A DNA stretch of 64,000 nucleotides from JBAYSY01 sp041675885. GTDB lineage: Bacteria > Pseudomonadota > Alphaproteobacteria > Rhodobacterales > Rhodobacteraceae. The stretch's first letter is position 1. Each line of letters begins with the position of its first letter. Under the pieces are notes generated by a model. It saw only the letters and a list, made by a program, of their open reading frames with translations, did not search any database and was not told the DNA's origin. The stretch covers positions 26,277 through 90,276 of the forward strand of contig JBAYSY010000004.1 of assembly GCA_041675885.1 (NCBI GenBank), in the 5' to 3' direction. Positions 15,519-24,006 of the stretch are shown piece after piece. Position numbers and translations under genes: made by a program.

Positions 15519-16553
15519 ATGCTGCGCCGCCTGCACCCCGTTCAACCCGAAAGCTTCGCCTTCACCCCCGCCAACCAGGCATGGGCCGAGGCGCAGATCA
15601 CCAAATACCCCGAGGGCCGTCAGGCCAGCGCGGTGATTGCGCTGTTGTGGCGGGCGCAGGAGCAGGAACGCTGGCTTTCCCGCGCCGCGATCGAGCATAT
15701 CGCCGACATGCTGGGCATGGCCTATATCCGGGTGCTGGAGGTTGCGACCTTCTACTTCATGTTTCAGTTGCAACCCGTTGGTTCGGTGGCGCATTTCCAG
15801 ATCTGCGGCACCACGACCTGCATGGTCTGCGGCGCCGAGGACCTGATGGCCGTCTGCCGCGAGAAGATCGCGCCGGAACCCAACCAGCTTTCCGCCGACG
15901 GCCGGTTCTCGTGGGAGGAGGTCGAATGTCTCGGGGCCTGCTCGAATGCGCCGATGGCGCAGATCGGCAAGGATTACTACGAGGATCTGACGGCGGAGCG
16001 TTTCGCCGGGATCATCGACGAACTGGCCGCGGGCAAGGTGCCGGTGCCGGGGCCGCAGAACGGCCGCTATGCGTCGGAACCGCTTGGGGGCCTGACCAGC
16101 CTGACCGAATTCGAAAGCGGCCGCACCCAATACAACGCCTCGGCGCAGGCGGCGGTCGATCTGGGCGACACGATCAAGCGCATCGACGGGACCGAGGTGC
16201 CGTTGCTGACCCCGTGGCTGGGCAAATCCGCCAGGGCCAGTGCAGCCCCGGCCAGGCCCGAGGCGGAACTCGAACCCGCCCCGGTGCCCGTCGGCACCCG
16301 TCCGGCGGCGCTGGAGACCGCGCGGGGGGGGGAGCCCGACGATCTAAAGGAAATCAAGGGGATCGGCCCGAAACTTGAGGCGCTCTGCCACCGGCTCGGC
16401 TTTTATCATTTCGACCAGATCGCCGCATGGACCGAGGCGGAAATCGCTTGGGTCGATGACAATCTCGAAGGGTTCAAGGGCCGGGTGACCCGTGACGAAT
16501 GGGTGGCGCAGGCCCGCGCGCTCGCGGCGGAAAACAAGGCGGGGAAGGCTTGA
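15519..16553 (+). CDS. nuoE: NADH-quinone oxidoreductase subunit E with C-terminal extension
   Basis: This is the 24-kDa-type subunit carrying the 2Fe-2S cluster N1a. Ligands are C96 and C101 (CGTTTC) and C137 and C141 (CLGAC). The core ends near residue 190. An extra 150 residues follow: a proline- and alanine-rich linker (about 220-270), then a helix-hairpin-helix-like module with DDLKEIKGIGPKLEALCHRL at about 275. Total length is 344 residues, against roughly 160-240 for most NuoE proteins. Long NuoE proteins of this kind occur in Rhodobacter relatives. The extension's job is unknown. Confidence 0.95.
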   Translation: MLRRLHPVQPESFAFTPANQAWAEAQITKYPEGRQASAVIALLWRAQEQERWLSRAAIEHIADMLGMAYIRVLEVATFYFMFQLQPVGSVAHFQICGTTTCMVCGAEDLMAVCREKIAPEPNQLSADGRFSWEEVECLGACSNAPMAQIGKDYYEDLTAERFAGIIDELAAGKVPVPGPQNGRYASEPLGGLTSLTEFESGRTQYNASAQAAVDLGDTIKRIDGTEVPLLTPWLGKSARASAAPARPEAELEPAPVPVGTRPAALETARGGEPDDLKEIKGIGPKLEALCHRLGFYHFDQIAAWTEAEIAWVDDNLEGFKGRVTRDEWVAQARALAAENKAGKA

Positions 16554-16556
16554 GCC

Positions 16557-16781
16557 ATGGTCGTCACCCCCGAGGAAGACCGGCATCTTTCGCGGCAGGC
16601 GCGGCTTGTGGCCGTGGTCATCGCCGCGTCGGTCTGCCTCTGGATGGGGGCGCAATGGTTGGGTGGCCGCATGGGCTGGGAGGCGCGCTATGTCTTCCTG
16701 TTCGACCTTCTGGCGCTGGCGGCGCTTGTGTGGTCGCTGATCGTGACCTGGCGGATCTGGCGCAGGCGCCGGGCGAATTGA
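16557..16781 (+). CDS. Small two-helix membrane protein in the nuo operon (DUF5337-like)
   Basis: The 74-residue protein has a short charged N-terminus (MVVTPEEDRHLSRQARL), a first hydrophobic segment (about residues 17-35), a second one (about 45-65) and an arginine-rich end (WRIWRRRRAN). This topology would put both termini in the cytoplasm. It lies 3 bp after nuoE and 10 bp before nuoF. It resembles the DUF5337 proteins found at this place in Rhodobacteraceae nuo clusters; that name is from memory. Function unknown. Confidence 0.72.
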   Translation: MVVTPEEDRHLSRQARLVAVVIAASVCLWMGAQWLGGRMGWEARYVFLFDLLALAALVWSLIVTWRIWRRRRAN

Positions 16782-16791
16782 GGATACACGG

Positions 16792-18087
16792 ATGCTGACG
16801 GATCAGGACCGGATTTTCACCAACCTCTACGGGATGCACGACCGTTCGCTGGCCGGTGCGAAAAAGCGCGGCCACTGGGACGGCACCGCCGGGATCATCG
16901 CCCGGGGCCGCGACGCCATCGTGGACGAGATGAAGGCCAGCGGCCTGCGCGGCCGGGGCGGCGCGGGCTTCCCCACCGGCATGAAGTGGTCCTTCATGCC
17001 CAAGGAAAGCGATGGCCGCCCGTCCTATCTGGTCATCAACGGCGACGAATCCGAGCCTGCGACCTGCAAGGACCGCGAGATCATGCGCCACGATCCGCAT
17101 ACGCTGATCGAGGGTGCGCTGATCGCCGGTTTCGCCATGGGCGCGCATACCGGCCATATCTACATCCGGGGCGAATTCATCCGCGAACGCGAAGCGCTGC
17201 AAGCGGCGATCGATGAATGTTACGACGCCGGGCTGCTGGGGCGGAACGCGGCGGGCTCGGGCTGGGACTTCGATCTTTACGTCACCCACGGCGCCGGGGC
17301 CTATATCTGCGGCGAGGAAACCGCGCTGCTGGAGTCGCTCGAAGGCAAGAAGGGAATGCCGCGGATGAAGCCGCCGTTCCCGGCGGGCGCGGGGCTTTAC
17401 GGCTGTCCGACCACGGTGAACAACGTCGAATCCATCGCCGTGGTGCCGACGATCCTGCGGCGCGGGGCGGAATGGTTCGCGGGCTTCGGCCGTCCGAACA
17501 ACGCGGGCGTCAAGCTGTTCGGCCTGACCGGCCACGTCAACAACCCCTGCGTGGTCGAGGAATCGATGTCGATCCCGATGCGCGAGCTGATCGAGAAACA
17601 CGGCGGCGGCATTCGCGGTGGCTGGAAGAACCTCAAGGCGATCATCCCCGGCGGTGCAAGCTGCCCGGTCCTGCCCGCGCATCTGTGCGAAGACGCGATC
17701 ATGGATTTCGACGGGATGCGGGCGCTGCAATCCAGCTTCGGCACCGCCTGCATGATCGTGATGGATCAGCAGACCGACATCATCAAGGCGATCTGGCGGC
17801 TTTCGGCCTTCTTCAAACATGAAAGCTGCGGGCAATGCACCCCCTGCCGCGAGGGCACCGGCTGGATGATGCGGGTGATGGAGCGGCTGGTGAAGGGCGA
17901 GGCCGAGGTCGAGGAAATCGACATGCTGCTCGACGTCTCGAAACAGGTCGAGGGCCATACGATCTGCGCCCTCGGCGATGCGGCGGCCTGGCCGATCCAG
18001 GGGTTGATCCGGCATTTCCGCGAGGAGATCGAGGACCGGATCAAGACGCAAAAGACCGGGCGCATGGGGGCCATGGCGGCGGAATGA
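16792..18087 (+). CDS. nuoF: NADH-quinone oxidoreductase subunit F (NADH/FMN subunit)
   Basis: The 431-residue 51-kDa-type subunit oxidises NADH and holds FMN and cluster N3. The glycine-rich FMN/NADH region is GLRGRGGAGFPTGMKW, then the conserved VINGDESEPATCKDREI. The 4Fe-4S ligands are C346, C349 and C352 in CGQCTPCREG, and C392 in HTICALGD. The stop overlaps the ATG of a small lipoprotein gene. Confidence 0.97.
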   Translation: MLTDQDRIFTNLYGMHDRSLAGAKKRGHWDGTAGIIARGRDAIVDEMKASGLRGRGGAGFPTGMKWSFMPKESDGRPSYLVINGDESEPATCKDREIMRHDPHTLIEGALIAGFAMGAHTGHIYIRGEFIREREALQAAIDECYDAGLLGRNAAGSGWDFDLYVTHGAGAYICGEETALLESLEGKKGMPRMKPPFPAGAGLYGCPTTVNNVESIAVVPTILRRGAEWFAGFGRPNNAGVKLFGLTGHVNNPCVVEESMSIPMRELIEKHGGGIRGGWKNLKAIIPGGASCPVLPAHLCEDAIMDFDGMRALQSSFGTACMIVMDQQTDIIKAIWRLSAFFKHESCGQCTPCREGTGWMMRVMERLVKGEAEVEEIDMLLDVSKQVEGHTICALGDAAAWPIQGLIRHFREEIEDRIKTQKTGRMGAMAAE

Positions 18088-18383
18088 GGGTGCGGGGGCT
18101 TCATATCGCCTTCGGGGTGGCGGCATTGGGGGCCTGCGCGGCCACCCCGCCGCTGCGCGCGCCCGAGGGGCCGCTGGCGGTCGAAGGCGCGCTGATCCGC
18201 GCCGAGGCCCGGCCGGACGGTCTTGCGGTGCAGCGCGAGGGCGCACCCTTCCACTACAGCGAGGGTCTGGCCGCGCGCCAGGCCGGGCAGGCGGTCTGCG
18301 CCGCGCAGGGGCGGCAGTTGCGACACGGTATCCGCGACCGCTTCGACACGGGTGCGTGGGTGTTTCCGGGGGGCTGCGCATGA
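18084..18383 (+). CDS. Predicted lipoprotein between nuoF and nuoG
   Basis: The 99-residue protein has a short signal peptide ending in the lipobox LGAC (C18), so it should be lipidated and exposed to the periplasm. The mature part has two cysteines (VCAAQG and the penultimate GGCA) that could form a disulfide. It starts with an ATG overlapping the nuoF stop and ends with a TGA overlapping the next ATG, so translation is coupled on both sides. I recognise no domain. Its weak resemblance to the lipoprotein after nuoG (both have a helix of the A-x-x-A-C-A-A type before a strand containing tryptophan) may mean a shared fold. Confidence 0.68.
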   Translation: MRVRGLHIAFGVAALGACAATPPLRAPEGPLAVEGALIRAEARPDGLAVQREGAPFHYSEGLAARQAGQAVCAAQGRQLRHGIRDRFDTGAWVFPGGCA

Positions 18384-18808
18384 CCGGGCGGGTCCAGCAG
18401 ATGACCACCATCGCGCTTGCCGCCGCGGTGCTGAGCGCGGCGAGTTTCAGCGCCCCGGCGGCGCAATCGGTGGCGTTGCGCGACGATCAGGTGCTGACCG
18501 ACGGTCTGGTGACCGCCGCCATCGGCAACCGCATCCGCCGCGGCTGCGACACTATCTCGCCCCGGGTGTTCCGGGCGCTCGGCTACTTGAATTCGCTCAA
18601 GGCGCGGGCGCAGGGCCTGGGGTATTCCGAACCCGAGATTCGCGCCTTTCTGGAAGACCCGGCCGAGAAGGACCGTATCGACGCCATCGTGGATGGCTGG
18701 CTGGCGGCGCGGGGCACCTCGCGCCACGACGGGCCGGGCCTGTGCCGGGTGGGCGCCGAGGAAATCGCCAAGAACAGCCCTGTCGGCCGTTTGCTGAGGA
18801 TGAACTGA
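18380..18808 (+). CDS. Exported protein between nuoF and nuoG (DUF5333-like)
   Basis: The 142-residue protein has an N-terminal signal peptide (TTIALAAAVLSAASFSAPAAQS, cleavage likely after APAA). The mature domain is mostly helical and has two cysteines (RRGCDTISPRV and GPGLCRVGAEE). The ATG overlaps the preceding lipoprotein stop, and nuoG begins 5 bp after its stop. It looks like the DUF5333 family seen in nuo clusters of Rhodobacteraceae (recalled, not searched). A periplasmic location for a product coupled to the cytoplasmic NuoG is odd and unexplained. Confidence 0.68.
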   Translation: MTGRVQQMTTIALAAAVLSAASFSAPAAQSVALRDDQVLTDGLVTAAIGNRIRRGCDTISPRVFRALGYLNSLKARAQGLGYSEPEIRAFLEDPAEKDRIDAIVDGWLAARGTSRHDGPGLCRVGAEEIAKNSPVGRLLRMN

Positions 18809-18812
18809 GACC

Positions 18813-20828
18813 ATGAGCAACCTGCGCAAGATCATCATCGACGGGATCGAGGTCGAGGTGGACCCGGCAATGACGCTGATCCAGGCGGCCGAGGTGGCGG
18901 GGGTCGAGATCCCGCGCTTCTGCTACCACGAGCGGCTGACCATCGCCGGCAACTGCCGCATGTGTCTGGTCGAGGTGGTGGGCGGTCCGCCGAAACCGGC
19001 GGCAAGCTGCGCGATGCAGGTGAAAGACCTGCGCCCGGGGCCGGAAGGCCAGCCGCCGGTGGTGCGCACCAACTCGCCCATGGTCAAGAAGGCGCGCGAG
19101 GGGGTGATGGAGTTCCTGCTCATCAACCACCCGCTCGACTGCCCGATCTGCGATCAGGGCGGCGAATGCGATCTGCAAGACCAGGCAATGGCTTACGGGG
19201 TGGACTTCAGCCGGTTCCGGGAGCCGAAACGGGCGTCCGAGGATCTGGACCTCGGGCCGCTGGTGGCCACCACCATGACGCGCTGCATCTCCTGCACCCG
19301 CTGCGTGCGCTTCACCACCGAGGTGGCGGGGATCACCCAGATGGGCCAGACCGGGCGCGGCGAGGATGCCGAGATCACCAGCTATCTGAACACCACGCTG
19401 GAATCGAACCTTCAGGGCAACATCATCGACCTGTGCCCGGTCGGCGCGCTGACCTCGAAACCCTACGCCTTCACCGCCCGGCCGTGGGAGCTGACCAAGA
19501 CCGAGTCGATCGACGTGATGGACGCGCTGGGGTCGTCGATCCGCGTCGATACCAAGGGGCGCGAAGTCATGCGCATCCTGCCGCGCAACCACGACGGCGT
19601 GAACGAGGAATGGATTTCCGACAAGACCCGTTTCGTGTGGGACGGGCTGCGGCGGCAGCGGCTGGACCGGCCCTATGTGCGGGTCGGCGGCAAGCTGAAA
19701 CCGGCGACATGGCCCGAGGCGCTGGCGGCGGCGGCGCAGGCGATCAAGGCGGCGAGGAAACCCGTTGGCCTTGTGGGCGATCTGGCCCCCGCCGAGGCCG
19801 CGTTTTCGCTCAAGGCGCTGATCGGCGGCGCGGGCGGGGTGGTCGAATGCCGTACCGATGGCGCGCAGCTCCCGGCGGGCAACCGCTCGGCCTATGTCGG
19901 CACCGCGCGGATCGAACAGATCGACAGCGCGAAGCATATCGTGCTGATCGGCACCAACCCGCGCGATGAAATCCCGGTGCTGAACGCCCGCATCCGCAAG
20001 GCGTGGCTGGCCGGGGCCGAGGTCACGCTGATCGGCCCGCGCGTCGATCTGACCTATGATTACACCCACGCGGGTGCCGGGCGCGATGCGCTGGTCGCGG
20101 CGGCGAAGGACGCCGGGCCGCGGGACGGCCCGGGCGTGGTCATCGTCGGGCAGGGTGCGCTGACCGGCGCCGATGGCGAGGCCGTGCTGTCGCAGGCGAT
20201 GAAACTGGCCGAGGCGACGGGCGCTGGCCTTCTGATCCTGCACACCGCCGCGGCGCGGGTGGGGGCGATGGATCTGGGCTGCACCACCGAGGGCGGGATG
20301 ACCGCCGCGCTCGACGGGGCCGATCTGGTCTATGCCCTCGGGGTCGATGAGGCCGACATCCCCGCCGGGCCTTTCGTGATCTATCAGGGCAGCCACGGCG
20401 ACCGGGGCGCGCACCGGGCCGATGTGATCCTGCCCGCCGCCGCCTGGACCGAGGAAAACGGCCTGTTCGTGAACACCGAGGGCCGACCGCAGCTTGCCTT
20501 CCGCGCCGGGTTCGCCCCGGGCGAGGCCAAGGAGAACTGGGCGATCCTGCGGGCGCTCTCGGCCGAACTGGGGGCCACGCTGCCGTGGGATTCGCTCGCG
20601 CAGTTGCGCCGGGCGCTGGTCGAGGCGCATCCGCATCTGGGCGCGGTCGACGAGGTGGCGGAAAACGAATGGCAGCGGCTGCCGCTGCGCGCGCCAGGCA
20701 AGGGGGATTTCACCCCGGCGGTGTCCGATTTCTACCTCACCAATCCGGTTGCCCGTGCAAGTGCGCTGATGGCCGAACTGTCGGCGAACGCGGCCGCCCG
20801 CCGCACCGCGCCGATGGCGGCGGAGTGA
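18813..20828 (+). CDS. nuoG: NADH-quinone oxidoreductase subunit G
   Basis: The 671-residue 75-kDa-type subunit carries a chain of clusters. N-terminal ferredoxin ligands are in RFCYHERLTIAGNCRMCLVE. The His-Cys cluster N5 motif is HPLDCPICDQGGECDLQDQ. Cluster N4 is bound by CISCTRCVRF and a later IIDLCPVGAL. The remainder is a molybdopterin-oxidoreductase-like domain without a cofactor site. Length is the mitochondrial/Paracoccus type, shorter than the roughly 900-residue enterobacterial NuoG. The TGA overlaps the GTG of the next gene. Confidence 0.97.
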   Translation: MSNLRKIIIDGIEVEVDPAMTLIQAAEVAGVEIPRFCYHERLTIAGNCRMCLVEVVGGPPKPAASCAMQVKDLRPGPEGQPPVVRTNSPMVKKAREGVMEFLLINHPLDCPICDQGGECDLQDQAMAYGVDFSRFREPKRASEDLDLGPLVATTMTRCISCTRCVRFTTEVAGITQMGQTGRGEDAEITSYLNTTLESNLQGNIIDLCPVGALTSKPYAFTARPWELTKTESIDVMDALGSSIRVDTKGREVMRILPRNHDGVNEEWISDKTRFVWDGLRRQRLDRPYVRVGGKLKPATWPEALAAAAQAIKAARKPVGLVGDLAPAEAAFSLKALIGGAGGVVECRTDGAQLPAGNRSAYVGTARIEQIDSAKHIVLIGTNPRDEIPVLNARIRKAWLAGAEVTLIGPRVDLTYDYTHAGAGRDALVAAAKDAGPRDGPGVVIVGQGALTGADGEAVLSQAMKLAEATGAGLLILHTAAARVGAMDLGCTTEGGMTAALDGADLVYALGVDEADIPAGPFVIYQGSHGDRGAHRADVILPAAAWTEENGLFVNTEGRPQLAFRAGFAPGEAKENWAILRALSAELGATLPWDSLAQLRRALVEAHPHLGAVDEVAENEWQRLPLRAPGKGDFTPAVSDFYLTNPVARASALMAELSANAAARRTAPMAAE

Positions 20829-21214
20829 GGCGCGTGGCCGCCCCCCTCGCCCTTGCGGGACTCGCCGCCTGCGCCCCTGCCGTGTCCGAAGGCCCGGACG
20901 CGGGCGCGCCCATATACATGGGGATCGAGACGAGGCTGCTCGACGCCGACCTGGTCAATTTCCGCGTCGCCATGCGGGGCGCGGAAAGCCGCGATCAGGT
21001 CGCCGACTATGCCGCCTGCGCCGCGGCGCAATATGCGCTGATCCGCGGCTACGGCTTTGCGCGGCATATCCGCACGAATATCGCCCGCGAGGGTTCCATC
21101 TGGCGCGGCGATGCGGTCTATACCGTCTCGGCGGCGCTGCCGCGCGGCGTGCGCACCATCGACGCCGAAGTGACGGTGCGCGACTGCGGCGCCCGCGGTA
21201 TACCGACGATCTGA
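20825..21214 (+). CDS. Predicted lipoprotein between nuoG and nuoH
   Basis: The 129-residue protein begins with GTG overlapping the nuoG stop. The signal peptide (RRVAAPLALAGLAAC) ends in the lipobox LAAC, C16. The mature region contains YMGIETRLLDADLVNFRVAM, a helix DYAACAAAQYAL and paired strands WRGDAVYTVSAALP and IDAEVTVRDCG. An alpha+beta periplasmic domain is likely. It is the second lipoprotein of the operon, placed exactly between the last peripheral-arm gene and the first membrane-arm gene. I know no function. Confidence 0.7.
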   Translation: MRRVAAPLALAGLAACAPAVSEGPDAGAPIYMGIETRLLDADLVNFRVAMRGAESRDQVADYAACAAAQYALIRGYGFARHIRTNIAREGSIWRGDAVYTVSAALPRGVRTIDAEVTVRDCGARGIPTI

Positions 21215-21228
21215 GGATGTGAGGCATC

Positions 21229-22266
21229 ATGGCTGAGTTTCTGCAAACGGGGGCGGGCATCGCGCTGGTGATCGCGGCGCAGAGCCTTCTGGTCATCGGG
21301 TTCGTGATGATCTCGCTGGTCTTCATGGTCTATGGCGACCGCAAGATCTGGGCCGCGGTGCAGTTGCGGCGCGGGCCGAACGTGGTCGGGCCATGGGGGG
21401 TGTTGCAGACCTTCGCCGACGCGCTGAAATACGTGGTCAAGGAAATCGTGGTGCCCGCGGGCGCCGACCGGCCGGTGTATTTCCTTGCACCGATGCTGTC
21501 CTTCGTGCTGGCCCTGCTCGCCTGGGCGGTGATCCCGTTCAACGAACGCTGGGTGCTTTCGGATATCAACGTCGCCATCCTGTTCGTCTTCGCGGTCTCC
21601 TCGCTTGAGGTCTACGGCGTCATCATGGGCGGCTGGGCCTCGAACTCGAAATACCCGTTCCTCGGGTCGTTGCGTTCGGCGGCGCAGATGGTTTCCTACG
21701 AGGTGTCGCTGGGCCTGATCATCATCGGCGTGATCATCTCCACCGGCTCGCTGAACCTCGGCGCCATCGTCGCGGCGCAGGATACCGGCTGGGGCCTGTT
21801 CGGCTGGTACTGGCTGCCGCATCTGCCGATGGTGGTGCTGTTCTTCATCTCGGCCCTGGCCGAGACCAACCGCCCGCCCTTCGACCTGCCCGAGGCCGAA
21901 TCCGAACTCGTCGCCGGGTTCATGGTCGAATATTCCTCGACGCCCTATCTGCTGTTCATGGCGGGCGAATACATCGCCATCTTCCTGATGTGCGCGCTGA
22001 TGTCGCTGCTGTTCTTCGGCGGCTGGCTCTCGCCCATCCCAGGCCTGCCCGACGGGGCGCTGTGGATGGTGGCGAAGATGTGGTTCTTCTTCTTCCTGTT
22101 CGCCATGGTGAAGGCGATCGTGCCGCGCTACCGCTATGACCAGCTGATGCGGATCGGCTGGAAGGTGTTCCTGCCGCTGTCGCTCGGCTGGGTGGTGGTC
22201 GTGGCCTTCCTCGCGAAATTCGAGGTTCTGGGCGGCTTCTGGGCCCGCTGGACCATGGGGGGCTGA
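21229..22266 (+). CDS. nuoH: NADH-quinone oxidoreductase subunit H
   Basis: The 345-residue integral membrane subunit has about eight helices and forms the quinone channel with NuoB/D. Hallmarks are DRKIWAAVQLRRGPNVVGPWG, AETNRPPFDLPEAESELVAG and the C-terminal PRYRYDQLMRIGWKVFLPLSL. The start ATG lies 14 bp after the lipoprotein stop. Confidence 0.97.
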   Translation: MAEFLQTGAGIALVIAAQSLLVIGFVMISLVFMVYGDRKIWAAVQLRRGPNVVGPWGVLQTFADALKYVVKEIVVPAGADRPVYFLAPMLSFVLALLAWAVIPFNERWVLSDINVAILFVFAVSSLEVYGVIMGGWASNSKYPFLGSLRSAAQMVSYEVSLGLIIIGVIISTGSLNLGAIVAAQDTGWGLFGWYWLPHLPMVVLFFISALAETNRPPFDLPEAESELVAGFMVEYSSTPYLLFMAGEYIAIFLMCALMSLLFFGGWLSPIPGLPDGALWMVAKMWFFFFLFAMVKAIVPRYRYDQLMRIGWKVFLPLSLGWVVVVAFLAKFEVLGGFWARWTMGG

Positions 22267-22268
22267 CA

Positions 22269-22763
22269 ATGACGCAGATCGACTGGACCCGTGCCACGAA
22301 ATACTTCCTGCTCGTGGATATCATCAAGGGTTTCGAACTGGGGCTGAAGGCGTTCTTCGCCCCTAAGGAAACCCTGAACTACCCGCATGAGAAGGGGCCG
22401 CTCTCGCCCCGCTTCCGCGGCGAGCACGCGCTGCGCCGCTATCCGAACGGCGAGGAACGCTGCATCGCCTGCAAGCTGTGCGAAGCGGTCTGCCCGGCGC
22501 AGGCGATCACCATCGACGCCGAACCGCGCGAGGACGGCAGCCGCCGCACCACGCGCTACGACATCGACATGACCAAATGCATCTACTGCGGCTTCTGCCA
22601 GGAAGCCTGCCCGGTGGATGCCATCGTCGAGGGGCCGAATTTCGAATTCGCCACCGAAACCCGCGAGGAACTGTTCTACACCAAGGAAAAGCTGCTGGAG
22701 AACGGCGAACGCTGGGAAGCCGAGATCGCCCGCAACCTCGAACTGGATGCGCCCTACAGATGA
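22269..22763 (+). CDS. nuoI: NADH-quinone oxidoreductase subunit I
   Basis: The 164-residue ferredoxin-like subunit holds clusters N6a and N6b in two 4Fe-4S motifs, CIACKLCEAVCP and CIYCGFCQEACP. Electrons pass through it to NuoB. It begins 2 bp after nuoH. Its TGA overlaps an ATG that opens a 36-codon ORF. Confidence 0.97.
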   Translation: MTQIDWTRATKYFLLVDIIKGFELGLKAFFAPKETLNYPHEKGPLSPRFRGEHALRRYPNGEERCIACKLCEAVCPAQAITIDAEPREDGSRRTTRYDIDMTKCIYCGFCQEACPVDAIVEGPNFEFATETREELFYTKEKLLENGERWEAEIARNLELDAPYR

Positions 22764-22870
22764 CATACCCGCCCGCCGTCACCACCCTGCCGGTCTGTCC
22801 CGCGCCCCGCAGCCCCGCGGCGGCCGGCGGCATGGCGGCGGCGGTCCCCGCCAAGGAGGGTCACGCATGA
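22760..22870 (+). CDS. 36-residue proline/alanine-rich ORF linking nuoI to the next gene
   Basis: The frame opens with ATGA on the nuoI stop and closes with ATGA on the start of the following gene, so ribosomes could pass through without a gap. The peptide is low complexity (many Pro and Ala, one Cys) and shows no domain. It contains the ribosome site AAGGAGG for the next gene. A coupling spacer is more likely than a functional peptide. Confidence 0.3.
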   Translation: MTYPPAVTTLPVCPAPRSPAAAGGMAAAVPAKEGHA

Positions 22871-23277
22871 GCGACGCCTGGCAGAAGATGATGCAGCAGA
22901 TGATGGAGCAGGGCCAGCAGATGGCCCGCGCCTTCAACCCGGCGCTGGAGACCTTCAAGGTCAAGGGGTTCGAGGACATGATCCCCACCATGTCCCGGGA
23001 ATTCATGGAGATGGTCTTCGGCAAGACCTTCAACCGCGAAGGGCTGGACGCCAAGACAAGGATGCTGGTGACCATTGCCGCGCTGACCGTGCTGGGCGCA
23101 CAGGCCGAGCCGCAGTTGCGCCTTTCGGTGCGCCATGCGCTAGAGGCCGGGGCGACCCGGCGCGAGATCGCCGAGGTGATCTATCAGATGAGCATGTTCG
23201 GCGGGCTGCCCGCGATGCAGAAGGCGCTGGAGACCGCGCAGGCGGTCTTTGCCGAGGCTGAGGAGAACAGCGAATGA
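22867..23277 (+). CDS. Carboxymuconolactone decarboxylase-like protein without cysteines
   Basis: The 136-residue all-helical protein has the CMD/AhpD family core DAKTRMLVTIAALTVLGAQAEP, then LRLSVRHALEAGATRREIAEVIYQMSMFGGLPA. The position that holds the redox CxxC in AhpD reads QAEP, and the whole protein lacks cysteine. It therefore cannot be an AhpD-type peroxidase. The methionine-rich N-terminus (KMMQQMMEQGQQM) is unusual. It is coupled to nuoI through the short ORF and lies 22 bp before nuoJ. Function in or near complex I is unknown. Confidence 0.78.
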   Translation: MSDAWQKMMQQMMEQGQQMARAFNPALETFKVKGFEDMIPTMSREFMEMVFGKTFNREGLDAKTRMLVTIAALTVLGAQAEPQLRLSVRHALEAGATRREIAEVIYQMSMFGGLPAMQKALETAQAVFAEAEENSE

Positions 23278-23299
23278 CCGTCGTCACGGAGGTAAGCCG

Positions 23300-23914
23300 A
23301 TGACCCTCGCAGATCTGGCGTTCTACGCTTTCGCCATCGTCATGGTAACGGCGGGGCTTCTGGTCACCGTCTCGCGCAACCCGGTGCATTCGGTGCTGTG
23401 GCTGATCCTTGCCTTCTTCTCGGCGGCGGGGCTGTTCGTGCTTCTGGGGGCCGAATTCGTGGCGATGCTGCTGGTCATCGTCTATGTCGGCGCGGTGGCG
23501 GTGCTGTTCCTGTTCGTCGTCATGATGCTTGACGTGAACTTTGCCGAGTTGAAGGGCGAGATGTCGCGGCACGTTCCGCTGGCCCTGCTGGTGGGTGTCG
23601 TGCTGATGATGCAGTTCGCGCTTGCCTTCGGGGCCTGGGTGCAGGCCGACGGCGCGATGGGGCTGCGGCAGGCGGTGACGCCCGACCCCGATCAGGTCCA
23701 CAACACCCGTGCCATCGGGCTGCTGCTTTACGACCGTTACATCTACCTGTTCCAGGCGGCGGGGATGATCCTGCTGGTGGCCATGATCGGGGCCATCACG
23801 CTGACCATGCGTCACCGCAGCAACATCAAGCGGCAGGACGTTCTGGCGCAGATGTATCGCGACCCGGCCAAGGCGATGGAGCTGCGGGACGTGAAGCCGG
23901 GGCAGGGGCTGTAA
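23300..23914 (+). CDS. nuoJ: NADH-quinone oxidoreductase subunit J
   Basis: The 204-residue membrane subunit has about five helices. The helix that carries the pi-bulge and switches in the catalytic cycle is recognisable in FVAMLLVIVYVGAVAVLFLF. ATG 23300 follows ACGGAGG. A nine-codon frame (23274-23303) overlaps both the preceding stop and this start and is probably only a coupling device. Confidence 0.95.
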   Translation: MTLADLAFYAFAIVMVTAGLLVTVSRNPVHSVLWLILAFFSAAGLFVLLGAEFVAMLLVIVYVGAVAVLFLFVVMMLDVNFAELKGEMSRHVPLALLVGVVLMMQFALAFGAWVQADGAMGLRQAVTPDPDQVHNTRAIGLLLYDRYIYLFQAAGMILLVAMIGAITLTMRHRSNIKRQDVLAQMYRDPAKAMELRDVKPGQGL

Positions 23915-24006
23915 CCGGGGCGTGAATACCGACCCCCGCCGCGCGAAGAGCCGGCGGCGGGCGGCAGAAAAGACAGGCGGGCAATGCGCCGAGAGGGACG
24001 TGAGAC

